64,000 nucleotides of DNA from Populus alba (Eukaryota > Streptophyta > Magnoliopsida > Malpighiales > Salicaceae), in assembly GCF_005239225.2 (NCBI RefSeq), contig NC_133300.1:2819875-2883874 (forward strand), given 5' to 3'. The notes below the pieces were generated by a model. The model saw only the letters and a program-made list of their open reading frames with translations, did not search any database and was not told the origin of the DNA. Each line of letters starts with the position of its first letter. The first letter of the stretch is position 1. Shown in pieces: positions 22,830 to 35,480 of the stretch. A program made the translations under genes and the position numbers.

Positions 22830-25230
22830 TCCAGAATTAGTTTCAAATAAACCTTATCCTCTCCAGATTGACATATTATTAATACACGGATATAAATTAC
22901 ATCATGGAAATTTTTTTTATTTAGAACTAGAAAAAAAGGTCTTACTTTAGCATATGAAAGTAATTTGACCTAATTCTTTTGTGTTCTTATGACTTATCAA
23001 AGGGCCAGTGGAAATTATTTTACCTTCATTTTGTTGATTTTTCTTCAAGTCATTTTTTTTTATTTATAATTTTGTTACCGTTTAGTGGGCTTTATGATTC
23101 ATTTTAATGTTTTTTAATTCTAGTTTGGCTTATAGAAAATTAAGAAATAAAAAATATTTATGGAGAACATGAAATGTCACTTTAAAGATCAATAGGCTAT
23201 ATATCATCATATATAAGCTTTGGGAGATTCATCCAAGCAGGACTCAATTTAGAATTTTTTTTTCTTTGGGGACCCAACAGAGAATTTAGTGATAGTTTGA
23301 GAGCAAATTTATACATTTTCTTTCATTTTAACTCTGGTAATATGAAACTCAAAAGATTTGGAATTTATTTTCCGTAGAAAAAAGAAATTAATTATGGCAA
23401 TACACAGTTACCATAAAATAAAAAATTTTATCATTCAATCCTTCATCTACTAGCTTAAACAAAATGGTTAATCCAAAATTTCCCATACAATTATTGTTAG
23501 ATTATCAATCAGCCTCTAAAACTAATTTTTTGTATCAATCACCCCTTTATGTTTCAACTTAATCTCAACCACGCTATAATGAATATTGTTTTTTCACACT
23601 TTTTTGAGATAAAATAACCCTCTAAAATTCTAAGATATTAGTTTGAAGCTTAAAAAAAAAAGGTAGTTGTTTTTCTCCAATAAATAACATGGTAATTGAA
23701 AATTACATTGAAGATATTCTAGAATCCAATACACTCAAGAATAAAGTTTTTAAGTGTTTGAATAACGAGTAATCACACATTCATGTCATAATTTCATTCT
23801 TAGAAACTAGTAGATCAAAGGATTGAGGATTGATGGTAGAAGTCTTAGTTCCTACAAAACAACCCTTTTAGAAAGGGTTTTGGGATCCTTAGATAATTTA
23901 ATCAGTAATTCTTTAGTAATAGATTATAATAAATCCGAAGATAAACATTAAATTCTAAGAATAAAAATATTTATTCTTAGTTTTAGTGTGATAAACGCTG
24001 TAAGAATATATGATAAGAGAACAAAGATGATAAACCTTTTACCTAGATAGTTCAGATAATATTTATAACTCTTGTACCTTAAACCTTGTTATTTCGCTCA
24101 AGGATCAAAAGTTCTTTTCTTTCGAATATATTAGTGAGGGAAAAGATCTCTTATATCAATATTTATGTTGATAAGAATTACTCTTTCACAACATTAATGC
24201 TCATAGAAAAACAACAGAACTAAAGAAAACTTTTAAAAACATTAATGTTGATAAGAACAATATAATTCTTTCATAATATTAATGTTGATTGAAATATTAT
24301 CGGCTTTTAAAAGACTTTTATACACTTATGAGTATAGAAAAATGATTATCCTAGGCTCTTAACATTTATATACTCTCAAGTTTGAAATGATTTTAAATTC
24401 AAGGATGTTGGGTTTGATATTTTGGCAGATGCACATGCACATGCACTTAAGCTCAACATGTAGCTAAACACGGAGGAGTTGGGTCTGGCATATTGTCCGA
24501 CTCGCATACACTTGAGATCAATACATAAATGATTCCGAGGATGTTGGGTCTGACATATTATTATACCTATATACACTTTGACTTGACATTCCGCCAAACT
24601 TATGCATGTTGGGCTAGTAACATACATTTGACACTTCTAACCATGGACATCTTAAGCAAACAAATTATGTATAAAATACGTTGATTCATTACACATTAAA
24701 ACATACTCTGACATTTATATTTACTTTATAATATTTGGATAAAAATAGTTAATATTATCAGTTTCTAAGCTCCAAATTAATACTCTAGAATTTAAGTGGG
24801 TAACTTTCCTTGAAAATTATGATGTTAACTATATAAAATTTAGATTTAGGGGTTGATTTGATAATCTATTTATTTTTTTGGGTAAATGTTTTAGGATTAT
24901 TTGATCTGGTATCAAGAGAATTGAGTCAAGTTCATTGGCAAGAATAGATTATTTGATTTTCTATATATATAGAAATATTACAAAAACTATATTTAATTTC
25001 CAAGTCGATTAATGAACAAAGTTTGTTCTTGCAAGAACAAGAACAAGAAAGCAATACCCAGTTTAATTTAGTCACGAACTAATGAAGGGTAAGAAGAAAA
25101 ACTCGCTCATTAGATGTATATGAACATCTAATATATGAAATTTCGTCGAATTTAGGGGTTTTTTTGTGGTCTTGAAGGCTGGCGATGAAGAAACTGCCTT
25201 GGAATTCGGGATGTTCTCTAGGGTTCAAGC
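21663..25230. other. intergenic DNA between the SINE and GLK
   Basis: No gene is seen. A TA microsatellite lies at 22784-22823. Between 24400 and 24620 three to four loose copies of 'ggatgttgggtctgacatatt' with 'catacact' phrases form a decayed tandem repeat. Frames under 90 codons here are AT-rich and show no protein features. Confidence 0.45.
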
Positions 25231-26414
25231 TCACGGTGGTGGTATCTTTGGAACTCCTTGCTTTTGCAGCTCCACTAGAACACTATCAGTAGCTGGAGGT
25301 TTCAGTCCAAGAGGAAGTGGCAGCCATGGCTTCGATAAAACATCACCAATAGCTGCATCTACACTCTCTTTTGTCTGTTGCAAAACATGTTGCCATGAAT
25401 CATTAGACAGTCAAGTTCACTAACACATAGATGTTTTTTTATTCAAATCTATAATTAACTGAAAGTAATATAGGAAAAATGGATTTGGGTCACCTGCTTC
25501 AACCCCATCCACATTAATACTGTTTATATTAATAATGGAATATACGAGATAATAATGATGAAGCCTAACTCTTCACTGCCAAAGGTTTTGATGTTATAAC
25601 TCTCTCTCCTCGTAAATATATGTCTATTAACAATAACAGATAAAAATAACAAGAAGAAATGAAAAAAGAAAAGGGAACCAAGAAAATACTATAGAGAGAA
25701 AGGGAATATGAAGAAAACTTTTTGTCAATTGTTAAAACAATATTGTTTTTGCAAATAATTTGTTTTTAAAGTTCTTTTTACTTATAAATATATTAAAATA
25801 ATTTTTTTAAAAATTTATTTTTAATATTAATACAATAAAATTGATATGAAAATATAGATAGTTAATAATAAATATAATTTATTATTATTTAATATGATTA
25901 TACTTCGACTGTGATAAAATAAAACTTTTTTATATTGTTTTCTTCCCACTGCAATTTTCTTCTTTTTTTTCCAATAATATTAAATATAAATACACATAAC
26001 ATATAAAAAAGTTTTTCATTTTATCTGTTCTCAACGATAAGAGGTATGCTCGGATCAGTTTTCACACATCAAAATTAAGTTTCTCGGATTTTAAGTAATC
26101 CATCTGAGCTGACACGTTCACCGGAAATTATTTTCTCCCTCCTTCCTTTTGAAATTGAACCCAGGATATAAAGGTAAAGAGCATAAACTGAAACGTATAA
26201 AAGGGGAAAAAACAAGAATGCTGAGAAGAAGAGGGAGGCTCACTGGATGAAGGTCTAAGAAAGGGTCGGAGCCTGAATTGTGTCTGGTTGGGACGCCAGT
26301 GCCGGGGTCTACTTTGTACATGGCATGGGGTGGGATTCCTGGGACAGGAGGTGCATGAAATATCTGCAATCGATTATCATTTGTAGATTATATATCCATT
26401 ACTAATTAAGCTGC

Positions 26415-26451
<37 letters not shown>

Positions 26452-28464
26452 AGCTACTAATTGCAACATATGCTGCTGTTCTATATGGATCCAAAAAGAT
26501 ACAGACAACTTTAAAGACTCCAAAAGAGTAGCAATATCGATGCTTACAGTTGCTGGTGGCTGTGGAAAGCATGGTGTCCCTGGGTTTAGTACATTTGGAA
26601 CCTACTCAAAAAGTAACATAACTACATTAGAAAAGGCTAGCTATCCCATTTCTTTTCCTTCTTTTTTCTATCCTTTGATTGATTAAGTAGAAAGAAGGAG
26701 CTAATTAGGGCATACCCTTTGGTGGGCGTGGTGGTGCCAATATGAAGGGTCTGGTGGTGGTTGGTGCCATGTAGGTGGCGGCGGCAGCGGTGAATAAGGA
26801 GAATGAGCTAGATGTTTAGGCCACATATGCATTAGGGACGGGTCCATGGAGGGTTGTCCCCATACATGTAATGGTCTAAAGTGGTGGTGCATGGGGATTA
26901 TAGGAGGGAACCCCATGGTGGGTGCATGCCATGCACTTATGTCCGTCTTTCCACCTCCACCAGACACGGCAGCGGTTCCATACATTTGCCGTCTTTGACT
27001 CCAGCTTGCTGCCTCAGCCTCACGCGCTAGCAAATGTTTCTGGTGCAATCGATATTTCTGCACACAACAGTCATCAAACCCCTTTAATCATATATATCAA
27101 AATTAATCATCCAATATAATAAAATAATCCCAAAACGAAACTTTATATACAAATTCCTTCGAATTTATTTCCAAATGTCCATTTTCTCAGCTATCAATAA
27201 AGTATATGCTAATCCAAATCACGCAAAAAAAAAAAAGGTTATAAGTAGACAAAGTTTCTATTGGCCTGCAGTGCTTAGAAATTTCTTATCTTTTGAAAGT
27301 AAACGAATCTCAAATAGAGTACTGTCAGGGAGTCAATTTGTTGGCTAATGAAATGAAATGTTGAAGGTACAAGCATGTGAAAAATGTAAGAAAAAAATTA
27401 AGTACTTAGAGCAGAAGAATTTTCCAGTGTGTAGTATACTTGAAGATGGCTAGCAATGTTGTGGCGAGTGAGACAGTCAATTCCCATAAGTTCTAAGATC
27501 CTCGAAGGCACTGCCTTATCCACCCCTAGCTGCTCCACTGCTTGCACGAACCTCCTGTGCAGCTCTGGTGTCCAATCCACCTACACACAATTCAAGAAAA
27601 TTAACCTTTTTCACTCAACATAAAAACAAAAATTAATAAAATAATAAAAAAGAAAACCAAAGGGATTTTTTTTTCAACAAAAACAGACAGCTCTTTTGAA
27701 TCTTATGGATAATTCTCAGTCTCCCATGCATCTCGTGATCTCTTTGGCCCCCATGGAGTTTGCTGAGCAGCCATATTGATTGAGAGAGATTAATATATTT
27801 AGTACTTAGCACCTAATCTAAATATGTCAAACCCACAAAATTAATCTAATTATTTTTGTTTATTAAGAATTTTAGTTTTTTTTTCCTTCAAAAAATCTAA
27901 GTTCTTTGTTTTATATAGATGACTGAAACAAACCCTAATAAAATTAAATAAAAAAAGCATAATCAATTTGCTTACCTTCATTTTCCTCTTCCTTTGATTA
28001 TTGTTGTTCTTCCCTTGTGTTGTTGGCTTTCTTCCCTTTTCACCATCTTCGCTGGGCACCGGATTAACAACCACAGACTCGTCTTTCTTACTCACAATCT
28101 CCTCTCCTCTGCTACTCAAACTCGAGTCCAAACCTGAACCTGAAAACTTATCTTCCTCATCTTTCCTTCGAATACTATTATCCACCACTCTCTCATTCGA
28201 CATAGATGTGTTCACATCCGATTCCTCGCCTCCGCTACCACTAACTGAGAATTCAGCAAGGATTTCGGGATCCATCTCCAAATTTGGCAACACATCCTTT
28301 TCATTAATACTGACAAAAAGATCATCGAAATCGATGCTTTCGAGCAAGTCCCCATCGCAGAAGTCCGGGAACTCTCCATTGACAATAGTAGAATAATTCT
28401 CCATCTGTTCTTGGCTCTCATCCTTGGTGGTTGCAGTGTCTCTGAAGGGTGACACAGCTAGCAT
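25231..28464 (-). CDS. GLK: GOLDEN2-LIKE (GLK) GARP transcription factor, complete
   Basis: Six exons: 28464-27976, 27580-27440, 27057-26716, 26601-26548, 26363-26244 and 25374-25231. All introns are GT-AG and phase 0. The product is 429 residues. It begins MLAVSPF; the frame upstream has only a TTG. Residues 20-163 are acidic and serine-rich with the [17 protein letters not shown] motif. The GARP/Myb-like DNA-binding domain spans residues 164-220 ([30 protein letters not shown]) and is split by the intron after SHLQ. An AREAEAASW motif follows, then a Pro/His-rich region. The C-terminal GCT box ([21 protein letters not shown]) lies in the last exon. GLK proteins switch on chlorophyll-synthesis and light-harvesting genes in the nucleus. 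All hallmark motifs are intact, so it is probably functional. Whether it is GLK1 or GLK2 cannot be told. Confidence 0.95.
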
Positions 28465-29040
28465 TAATCCCAAAAAAGAACTTGAAAGGAACCTTAAAAA
28501 AAAGTTAACAAGTCTGCACTCTATATAGATATATCAAATATACTATATATATGACTATGGTGCAACTATATTGGTATAAATATTTACTGCATGAAGAAAT
28601 TGAGAGGAGAAATGGACGCTTCTTCTCCTTTTCCTCGAGTGAATTGGAGCTAGGGGGATGAAGAGGAGGGAGACATTAAGTAGTATTTGATATGTTAATG
28701 TGAATTTAATTTGTTCTCTTCTTTTGCAGTGCAAGCGGAGAGATTGGATATCAACCACAACTTGTTTTGAGATCTATGGGCGTTTGCTTGTTTTTATGTT
28801 TTTGTTTGTTTGGGCATGCTAGACATAATAATATAATGTTTTTAGTATGTGGATGCCTTTTTTTTAGATTTGAAAATCTGAAAAGCGCTCGTGAGCTTTA
28901 TGGATGTCTTATAATATGAGAGAGAGGAAGAGAATTAGGAGAGGAAGAGAAGGAGAGGAGAGAAGGGAGAGAGGATATATAACATTAATTGCAACATGGA
29001 TTAGTTTTATTAGCTGGTCGAAGTACAGGAATGTGTATTT
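28465..29040 (-). promoter_or_regulatory. leader and promoter region of GLK
   Basis: Upstream of the GLK start lies TA-rich sequence (28520-28560) and then a purine tract of GAGAG and GGAGA blocks at 28918-28978, which reads as C/T-rich on the gene strand. Such tracts are common in plant 5' leaders and near promoters. No single TATA box can be chosen. Confidence 0.35.
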
Positions 29041-30139
29041 GTTGGTACAGTGAAAAACAGGATAGTTTCTATTAATTAAATAAAAAATTTAGATATTTAT
29101 ATTTATTTGTTATTCGAATATTATTTATTACTTAGCATAAAATAAAAGAGTGATATATATATATATATGGAATTAAAGTGAAAAAAATTAATTGACATTC
29201 ATATGTTTTGCTAAATTAATGATAGATAATAAATTCAATTAGTTTCTTTCATCGTTTAGTTTGCTTAGTTTGAGAAGTCTATTACTCAAACTAGCAATTG
29301 TTATTTGGTCCACTTTTTTGCACTTGTTATTTGGAATATTGGAGAGGACAGCCATTGTCGGGGGGAAAATATTTATTACCTCGTTCATTTATTACCTTTG
29401 TAAGGTAGGAAGAAATGTCACATATCTCAAATTATAAAATAAAATAAAATAGGATGTACATTCACTATAGAAATATCATTCGTGTAATTTGCTTGAACTT
29501 TTTATGTCATTTGTGTGTTGTTTCTAGCCTTTTAATGGCATTTCTATCTTTTTACTACAAATTTTGTTGATCAATTTTGAAATTTTCATAAATTTTTGAT
29601 AGCTTTTCTGTTGTGTTTCTAACATTTGACGCATAAGTTTTTTTTTTTTAAAATAAATATTTTTATTAATTAATTTTATATTTTTCTTTTTTTATTCTGT
29701 ATTAATAACTTTTTTTATTTTTTTTTCTATATGAAGGGAATAGTTTTCCTAATTTATTTATCCTATTCAACATTATTAAGCTTTTCTAGTTTTTTTTTCT
29801 TCTATATAAGGTGTTGTAATAGTCTTTTGAAAAGTGGAAACTTGGATGGATAAAAAATAAATATTTTAGATGTCTTACCATAATTATGATGTTCTTGGTT
29901 TTTGAGAGTTTTAGCTTGTAACAAACCCTATTTTTATGTAAGTCGTTCGATACCATAACCCAATAAATTTTATAATGATTTATGTTATGTGTTGTCAAAT
30001 CATAATAGTTGAAGGTCATAGAGGACATGCATCATAGCTCAACAATTTCAGGTGGTTAGTTATTTTGTATTGTTGAATAATCATTGCTAAAAGAAGTTGC
30101 AAAACATGATATGCTAGTATAGGAGGGGATAAGGAGGTT
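29041..30139. other. AT-rich intergenic DNA
   Basis: No gene is recognised. It may include the decayed 3' end of the CACTA copy that follows, because the wording is equally degenerate, but no protein motif could be read. Confidence 0.3.
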
Positions 30140-31300
30140 TTATTTGGGAAGGAGTTTTTCAAGAAACAATGTGTTGTTTCAATCTGTGTTAGTTGTTATT
30201 ATTGGAAATCCTAATAGTGGAGTCCATAATGGAGCAGCAACACAAAGGTATTATGTTAGAAATCATTCCATATGCTGGAAAATAATTGACAATCTACATC
30301 AAAGTTGTTTTTATCTGAAAATTTTATTTTTTCAAGACATCATAAGTCAAAAAGTTTTTTAGGACTATAACTACTTCAACTCATCAATTAATGGTCAAAG
30401 ACAAACATCTATATTTCAACCTAAACTGTTAGGAACAAGTATAATCATAAATAAAAACATGAACTTCAACCTCATATACATCATCGATGGCAAGTTGTAT
30501 ACCGTAAATATCACTAGTAAACAAGAATAAGGAGCGGCATGTGACCTAAATGAATTGATTTCGTATGTACATAACCCAAGACGTACATTCTATGATTCCA
30601 TTAAAAACTAAGGATGCATCTTATTAAAATAATTCCAGACATCACCATCAGAAAAGTGCACCATGACTTCATCCATTATATTATGTGAATGATGTCATGT
30701 TATATGTCCAGCAGTCTTTAGAGACATGAATAAAATTTGTAATGTAGAAGTGATTGGGTAGTATCTAAGTTTTTCATATACAACAAGAGTCCTTCACCTA
30801 CCAGTTTTTGGTTTATAATGAGCATGCTCATAGATCCTACACTAGCTCAAATTTGTATTTTCAAAGTAGTCAGACATGCAAAAGTTTGAACACATGTCAA
30901 TTTTCTAGCATCCTAGTCTAAGAGTTTTCATCATGGATTTAGTAGCATAAAAATTATATTTCAACTTATTCCCTTCAAGTAAAAAACTTATTGTCCATTT
31001 GATAATTTTTTCGTAACCAATCGTGCTCACCCCATACTTTGACTTAATGGTGAGCACCTATGCAATGAACGATAATCTATTGTGATTTGTACACCCATCC
31101 CATAATGGTTTGACAAACTCCTTTAAAAGATTAAAATATTGGTTGTGTTTGCATTTAATTCTTCATCTATGATTGAATATTCACATATATAACCCTGATT
31201 CATTCTTATTGCATTCATACCATTATTCCTATAAGGATTATTATTGTCATCTACAACTCCATGCATGTTGCTATATCAAACCTATATAGAATTTTGACGA
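30140..31300 (-). pseudogene. decayed CACTA transposase (TNP2) copy 1
   Basis: On the minus strand broken frames read like the TNP2 transposase of CACTA elements. A segment at about 30300-30560 reads as 'YNLP', 'NIDVCL' and 'PLIDELK' with stops between. The DNA matches copy 2 (36166-36900) over several hundred bases, for example at 30665-30840 versus 36525-36690. Many stops and frameshifts make it non-functional. Confidence 0.7.
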
Positions 31301-33840
31301 TAACATGTATAAATTAATTATATGAACTAAATAAATTAACTAAAATTGTTTAACTCAAGCATATTCAATCTATTTAAATAGTAATATTAAATCATTATCA
31401 ATTTTTTACAAAAAAATAAATTTCTCTATATTTACTGAAATTTTCAAATCAACAATAAAATTGATAAAATATGAAATGTACCCATTAAATAAATCATTAT
31501 TTATTTCATTACAAAACACATAATTCACAAAAATGAAATCAATTTCATCAAATTATAAACAAATATAATTTTTCAAAATTTCAAACAAACCCTAACATGT
31601 ACAAATCATATATTCATACAACAAATTCCTATGAAAAAAAGTTATAAAATAAGTAAACATACAAACAAACTACATATACTATATCAAAATTCCATAAAAA
31701 TTAGCATTTTAAAATTGAGTTCCAACAAAAAAAAAAAGTTAGTTTTGCTTATTTGATATGGAGAATTCTAAAAAAAAAAATGAATTAGAATAAAAATGTT
31801 AACAAACTGAGTGTTGGGTAGCCGGATTTACAGTGATGGGAGTTAAATTTGTGACAAAATAAAAGGGGTTTTGTTGTTATTTGTAGAGAAAAATGATGGA
31901 AGAAAAAGAAATGAGGTAGGCGGAGAGAGAGGGGTCGCTCGCTCGCCAGATCATAACTTAAATATTACTGACAGATATTAGCGACGAGTTTATTTCATCG
32001 GCAATACCGTCTATAAGCATAACATTTCATTTTTTCTTCTTCTTTTTTTTTCCCCACTTAATTCTAGCTATTTTAGTCATTTTCTATGATGTTTTGGTGG
32101 TATTTTTTGTGACTTCCTCAAACTTCTGTTGTTTGTGATATGTTGTTTGCATTTTGTGTTGACATTTAAACTCATGTCCTTTTCTTTTTTCTTTTTTCTT
32201 TTTTCTTTTTTTATTTTTTTTCTTTTTTCTTTTACACATGTTGCACAATTGTTGTATTGATTTAGGTTTCTTCCATGTAACTTTGGTTTTCACTTGTTTT
32301 GAGAGATAATGACCCATTTTATTAAAATTAATAAGAATTATTTCCTATTAAAAAAAATACATTTTTTAATCATCTCTTTCCATTTCTCTCTTCTTCTTCT
32401 TTTGTGTTTATCTCTCTCATATTATAAATATCGATTAGTTGTAGTTACAACGTGAGCAACACAAATTTTTTCCTCCAAAGTGATTCAATATATTTTTAAT
32501 TCTCCTATAGTTCATCAATCCATTGGAATGCAGGATCACCATTGATGCTCTGTAGACTGTAATTTAGAGAAAAATTCACTTAGAATAATTTGGCCACCCT
32601 TAGTTCATATTCAACAATGCTACATCGTTTTCTATAATGGAAGTTACATCGTTTCACTCAGTTGCTAATCCGATGCTTTGAGCAAACTTTATACACATAA
32701 TTATCACCCTATTATATAATTTCTAACATAAAAGAAAACGACATCGTAATCATGGATAAGTTTTCAAGTATAATGAAATATTTTAATTTAGAAACACAAA
32801 GATATTTATTTACATTTAATAAAATGAATTAAGAATAATTGTTAGCACTAATTAATACAAAAATGAAAAAAAAAAAAAAAAGTAAAAGATATAGATGAAA
32901 ATATACAAGTATTTTAGCCCCTCTTTCATTTTTATTTTCTACATTTTCATTTAGTTTATTTTAAAATTTCTAGTTAGTTGCTAAAAACAAATGATTTTTG
33001 TTTTTATAATTGTTTCATCTAAATATAAAGAAAAATTTCAAGAATTTTTTTTGAAGTATTATAGAATTAAAAATCAATAAAAAAAATAGTTACTATTTAA
33101 AAAAAGTTAAAAAATATTTAAAAAATAATAGAGGCTATTAGTTAAAATTTTAATAAAAAGTTGATGAAAAGTAAAAGAAAAAGGACCACACATTACAAGT
33201 AGGTCAAATGATCATAAAAATGCTTTCTTCTCGGTTACTTCATATATAGGTTTAAAAAGTTTAATAAATTACTTTATAAATTGGTATAGTAATTAAAAAA
33301 TTTGTTCATTTTCTTGATCTATTAAATTCAAATTTTAAGATTAATATCCATAAATATACCGAGTCTGTGGAGACTATAATTTTAAGAATAAATTGGGAAA
33401 AAAAAAACTTAATCTTGTTTTACATTAATTATCTCTCTTATTATCATAATAGAAAAAACGACAAGTTCAAAACAAATAAAATTAATATGATGTAGTATGT
33501 TTTTGTAAAAATATTTTTTTAATTAAAATAATATTTTTTATTTTATTTTAATATTAAAATTATTGAGAAGTATTATCTAACGAGTATTAATTAATTTGAT
33601 CTAATTTTTTAGTAAAAACCAATTTTAAAAACCTTTTTTAAAAAAGGGGGTTAAATCATAGTATTATTAAACCAAGAGGGGAAGAAAGTTACAAGTAGCA
33701 TTAATTACGCATAGAATATGTGATAATAAGCTTCAAATTAATAAAATTGGATTAAACCCTACCAAATTCGGTCTCAAAATTAGTCTACATCGTGGGGGGG
33801 GGGGGGGGGGGTCATGTATATATCCAAACGTTATTGGATA
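31301..33840. other. AT-rich block with a CACTA-like subterminal segment
   Basis: No gene is seen. At 31960-32010 'actgacagatattagcgacgagttt...catcggcaat' resembles the short repeats near CACTA ends and may mark the edge of copy 1. A pyrimidine tract lies at 32180-32230, and a run of 18 G at 33794-33811. Confidence 0.4.
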
Positions 33841-33890
33841 AGACCATAGCCTTAATTTTTGACTTCAAAAATCTTTGGTCTTAAATAAAG

Positions 33891-33964
33891 CTAATAATGT
33901 ATCCATGCATTAATTTATATATATATATATATATATAAACATTAATGCATGGATACATTATTAG
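33891..33964. repeat. perfect 24-bp inverted repeat with a TA-repeat loop
   Basis: CTAATAATGTATCCATGCAT... at 33891-33914 is the exact reverse complement of 33941-33964. The 26-bp spacer is mainly TA repeats. Farther out, ACCATAG at 33843 pairs with CTATGGT at 33967. RNA from either strand would fold into a long hairpin. It could be the tips of a tiny MITE or a replication-slippage palindrome. Confidence 0.85.
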
Positions 33965-34117
33965 ACTATGGTGCTGTGCCTCTTTTTGGTGTCCATGAGT
34001 TCAATCCCGTGACTGACCCAGCTCACAGCATCCACGACAGAAACCCTGTGAGAATATGCTTAAATGGCTTAATCAGACTGATTGGTCTCTATGGATTTAA
34101 CTCATTCAACACCAAGT
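33961..34117 (+). other. unassigned open coding-like stretch of about 51 codons
   Basis: From TTAGACTATGGT to the TAA at 34115-34117 there is one open frame with balanced codon use, standing out from the AT-rich surroundings. It reads ...YGAVPLFGVHEFNP...NPVRICLNGLIRLIGLYGF.... There is no ATG near the start, so it would be an internal or terminal exon, or a captured fragment. I do not recognise the family. Confidence 0.3.
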
Positions 34118-34155
34118 AAGCATCCTTAGACTTTGTGATTGTTGAATTCTTCTGG

Positions 34156-34156
34156 A

Positions 34157-34203
<47 letters not shown>

Positions 34204-35480
34204 AATCTTGTTACTTCTGCATGTGGATGGATAGTTCTTAAAAAAATTATTTTGCTGCATTATACTGATTACATAATAAATTTCTTTATTTTGTTGTATT
34301 GATGACCAGATTTCAAGCTTGCAGATGACACATCGTCTACCACAACACAAACAACGTGTTGTCTATTTTTTTATAAAAAAAGATCATCCAACCTTTAAAA
34401 AAAAAAAATACAGGCCAAGACATGCGGACTTGGACTTAAAAGTTCACGTCTTTGGGCTCTTTCTTTCATAGGCGCAAGGTGTTGGGTAGTGGGCCCACAC
34501 TTCAAGGGCTTTTTTCAATACTTTTTTTTGTATATTTAGGTTAATTATATATTTATGAAAAAAAATATTAAACTCAGTTGAGTCCATGATCTGGATCGTA
34601 AATTTGACGGGTTAGGCCACAATGTATAGTCTATTATAGCACTTGACTTTTCTTTCAGAATCTAAATAAATTTAAACAATCATTAGCATTCCCTTCCAAT
34701 TAATGAACCTAGTACATAATTACAATCATTAACCGTTAAAGAGAAAGGTTTAATGAAATTAAGTATTATGAGATATAAGAATTATTAAGTAGTGATTACA
34801 TGTGTTCTGAAAGACATTGTAAATTGTTCATTTTGTAATTAGAAAATTTGAGATTCAGTAAGATGTGGATTTTGAGATAGTAAAAATCCACTATGTTGAC
34901 TACGATAAATTTTTTAATCTATCAATTTATGAGAGTATAGAAGAAAAATTATTTAAAAATAACAACATATTAATATTGTACGTACTGAATAAAAAGTCTC
35001 AATTTATCATAATTAAATAGCACATAATTATATGCATGTCTGAATTTGATTTCCATCAAGTTTCTTTCCCGCATTGTATTTTTAACTACTGGTCATTTAG
35101 AATGAGAAAATATTGATAAATTTTCACTTAAAGGCAATTCTATATTGTCATCGTGTCATGGAACGTGGTTTATTCTTGTTATCAATTGATGCTCAAAATA
35201 GTAAGAGATAAATATTATTCTTTAACATGCATCTTGTTTTTAAATTTTTTTTCTTTAGGTTGAACAAGTATTGAAAGGGATTAAATGAATGTTTTAAATT
35301 TATTAATAAAAAAAGATAATATAAATTTAATTAAGATGAATATGTAATCTCTAACATCTCGAGTACATGCATCCATCTATATTGAACAAGGCATCCAATG
35401 TTTTCTTTAAACATTAGATGTGTAAGTAGATGCTTCATTGAATCAAAGAAAGATAGAGAGAATATCATCTCAGGTTTGCA
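34156..35480. other. microsatellite and AT-rich intergenic DNA
   Basis: A TA repeat runs from about 34160 to 34201. The rest shows no gene. A 'ttgggctctttctttcataggcgcaagg' patch near 34450 is less AT-rich but has no open frame of note. Confidence 0.4.

Noticed and set aside
25166..25423. 85-codon plus-strand frame
   Set aside because: Lies over the last GLK exon on the opposite strand, which encodes the conserved GCT box.
33794..33811. Run of 18 G
   Set aside because: Homopolymer; may be partly assembly or sequencing artefact, and I can attach no function. A similar run is at about 21324.
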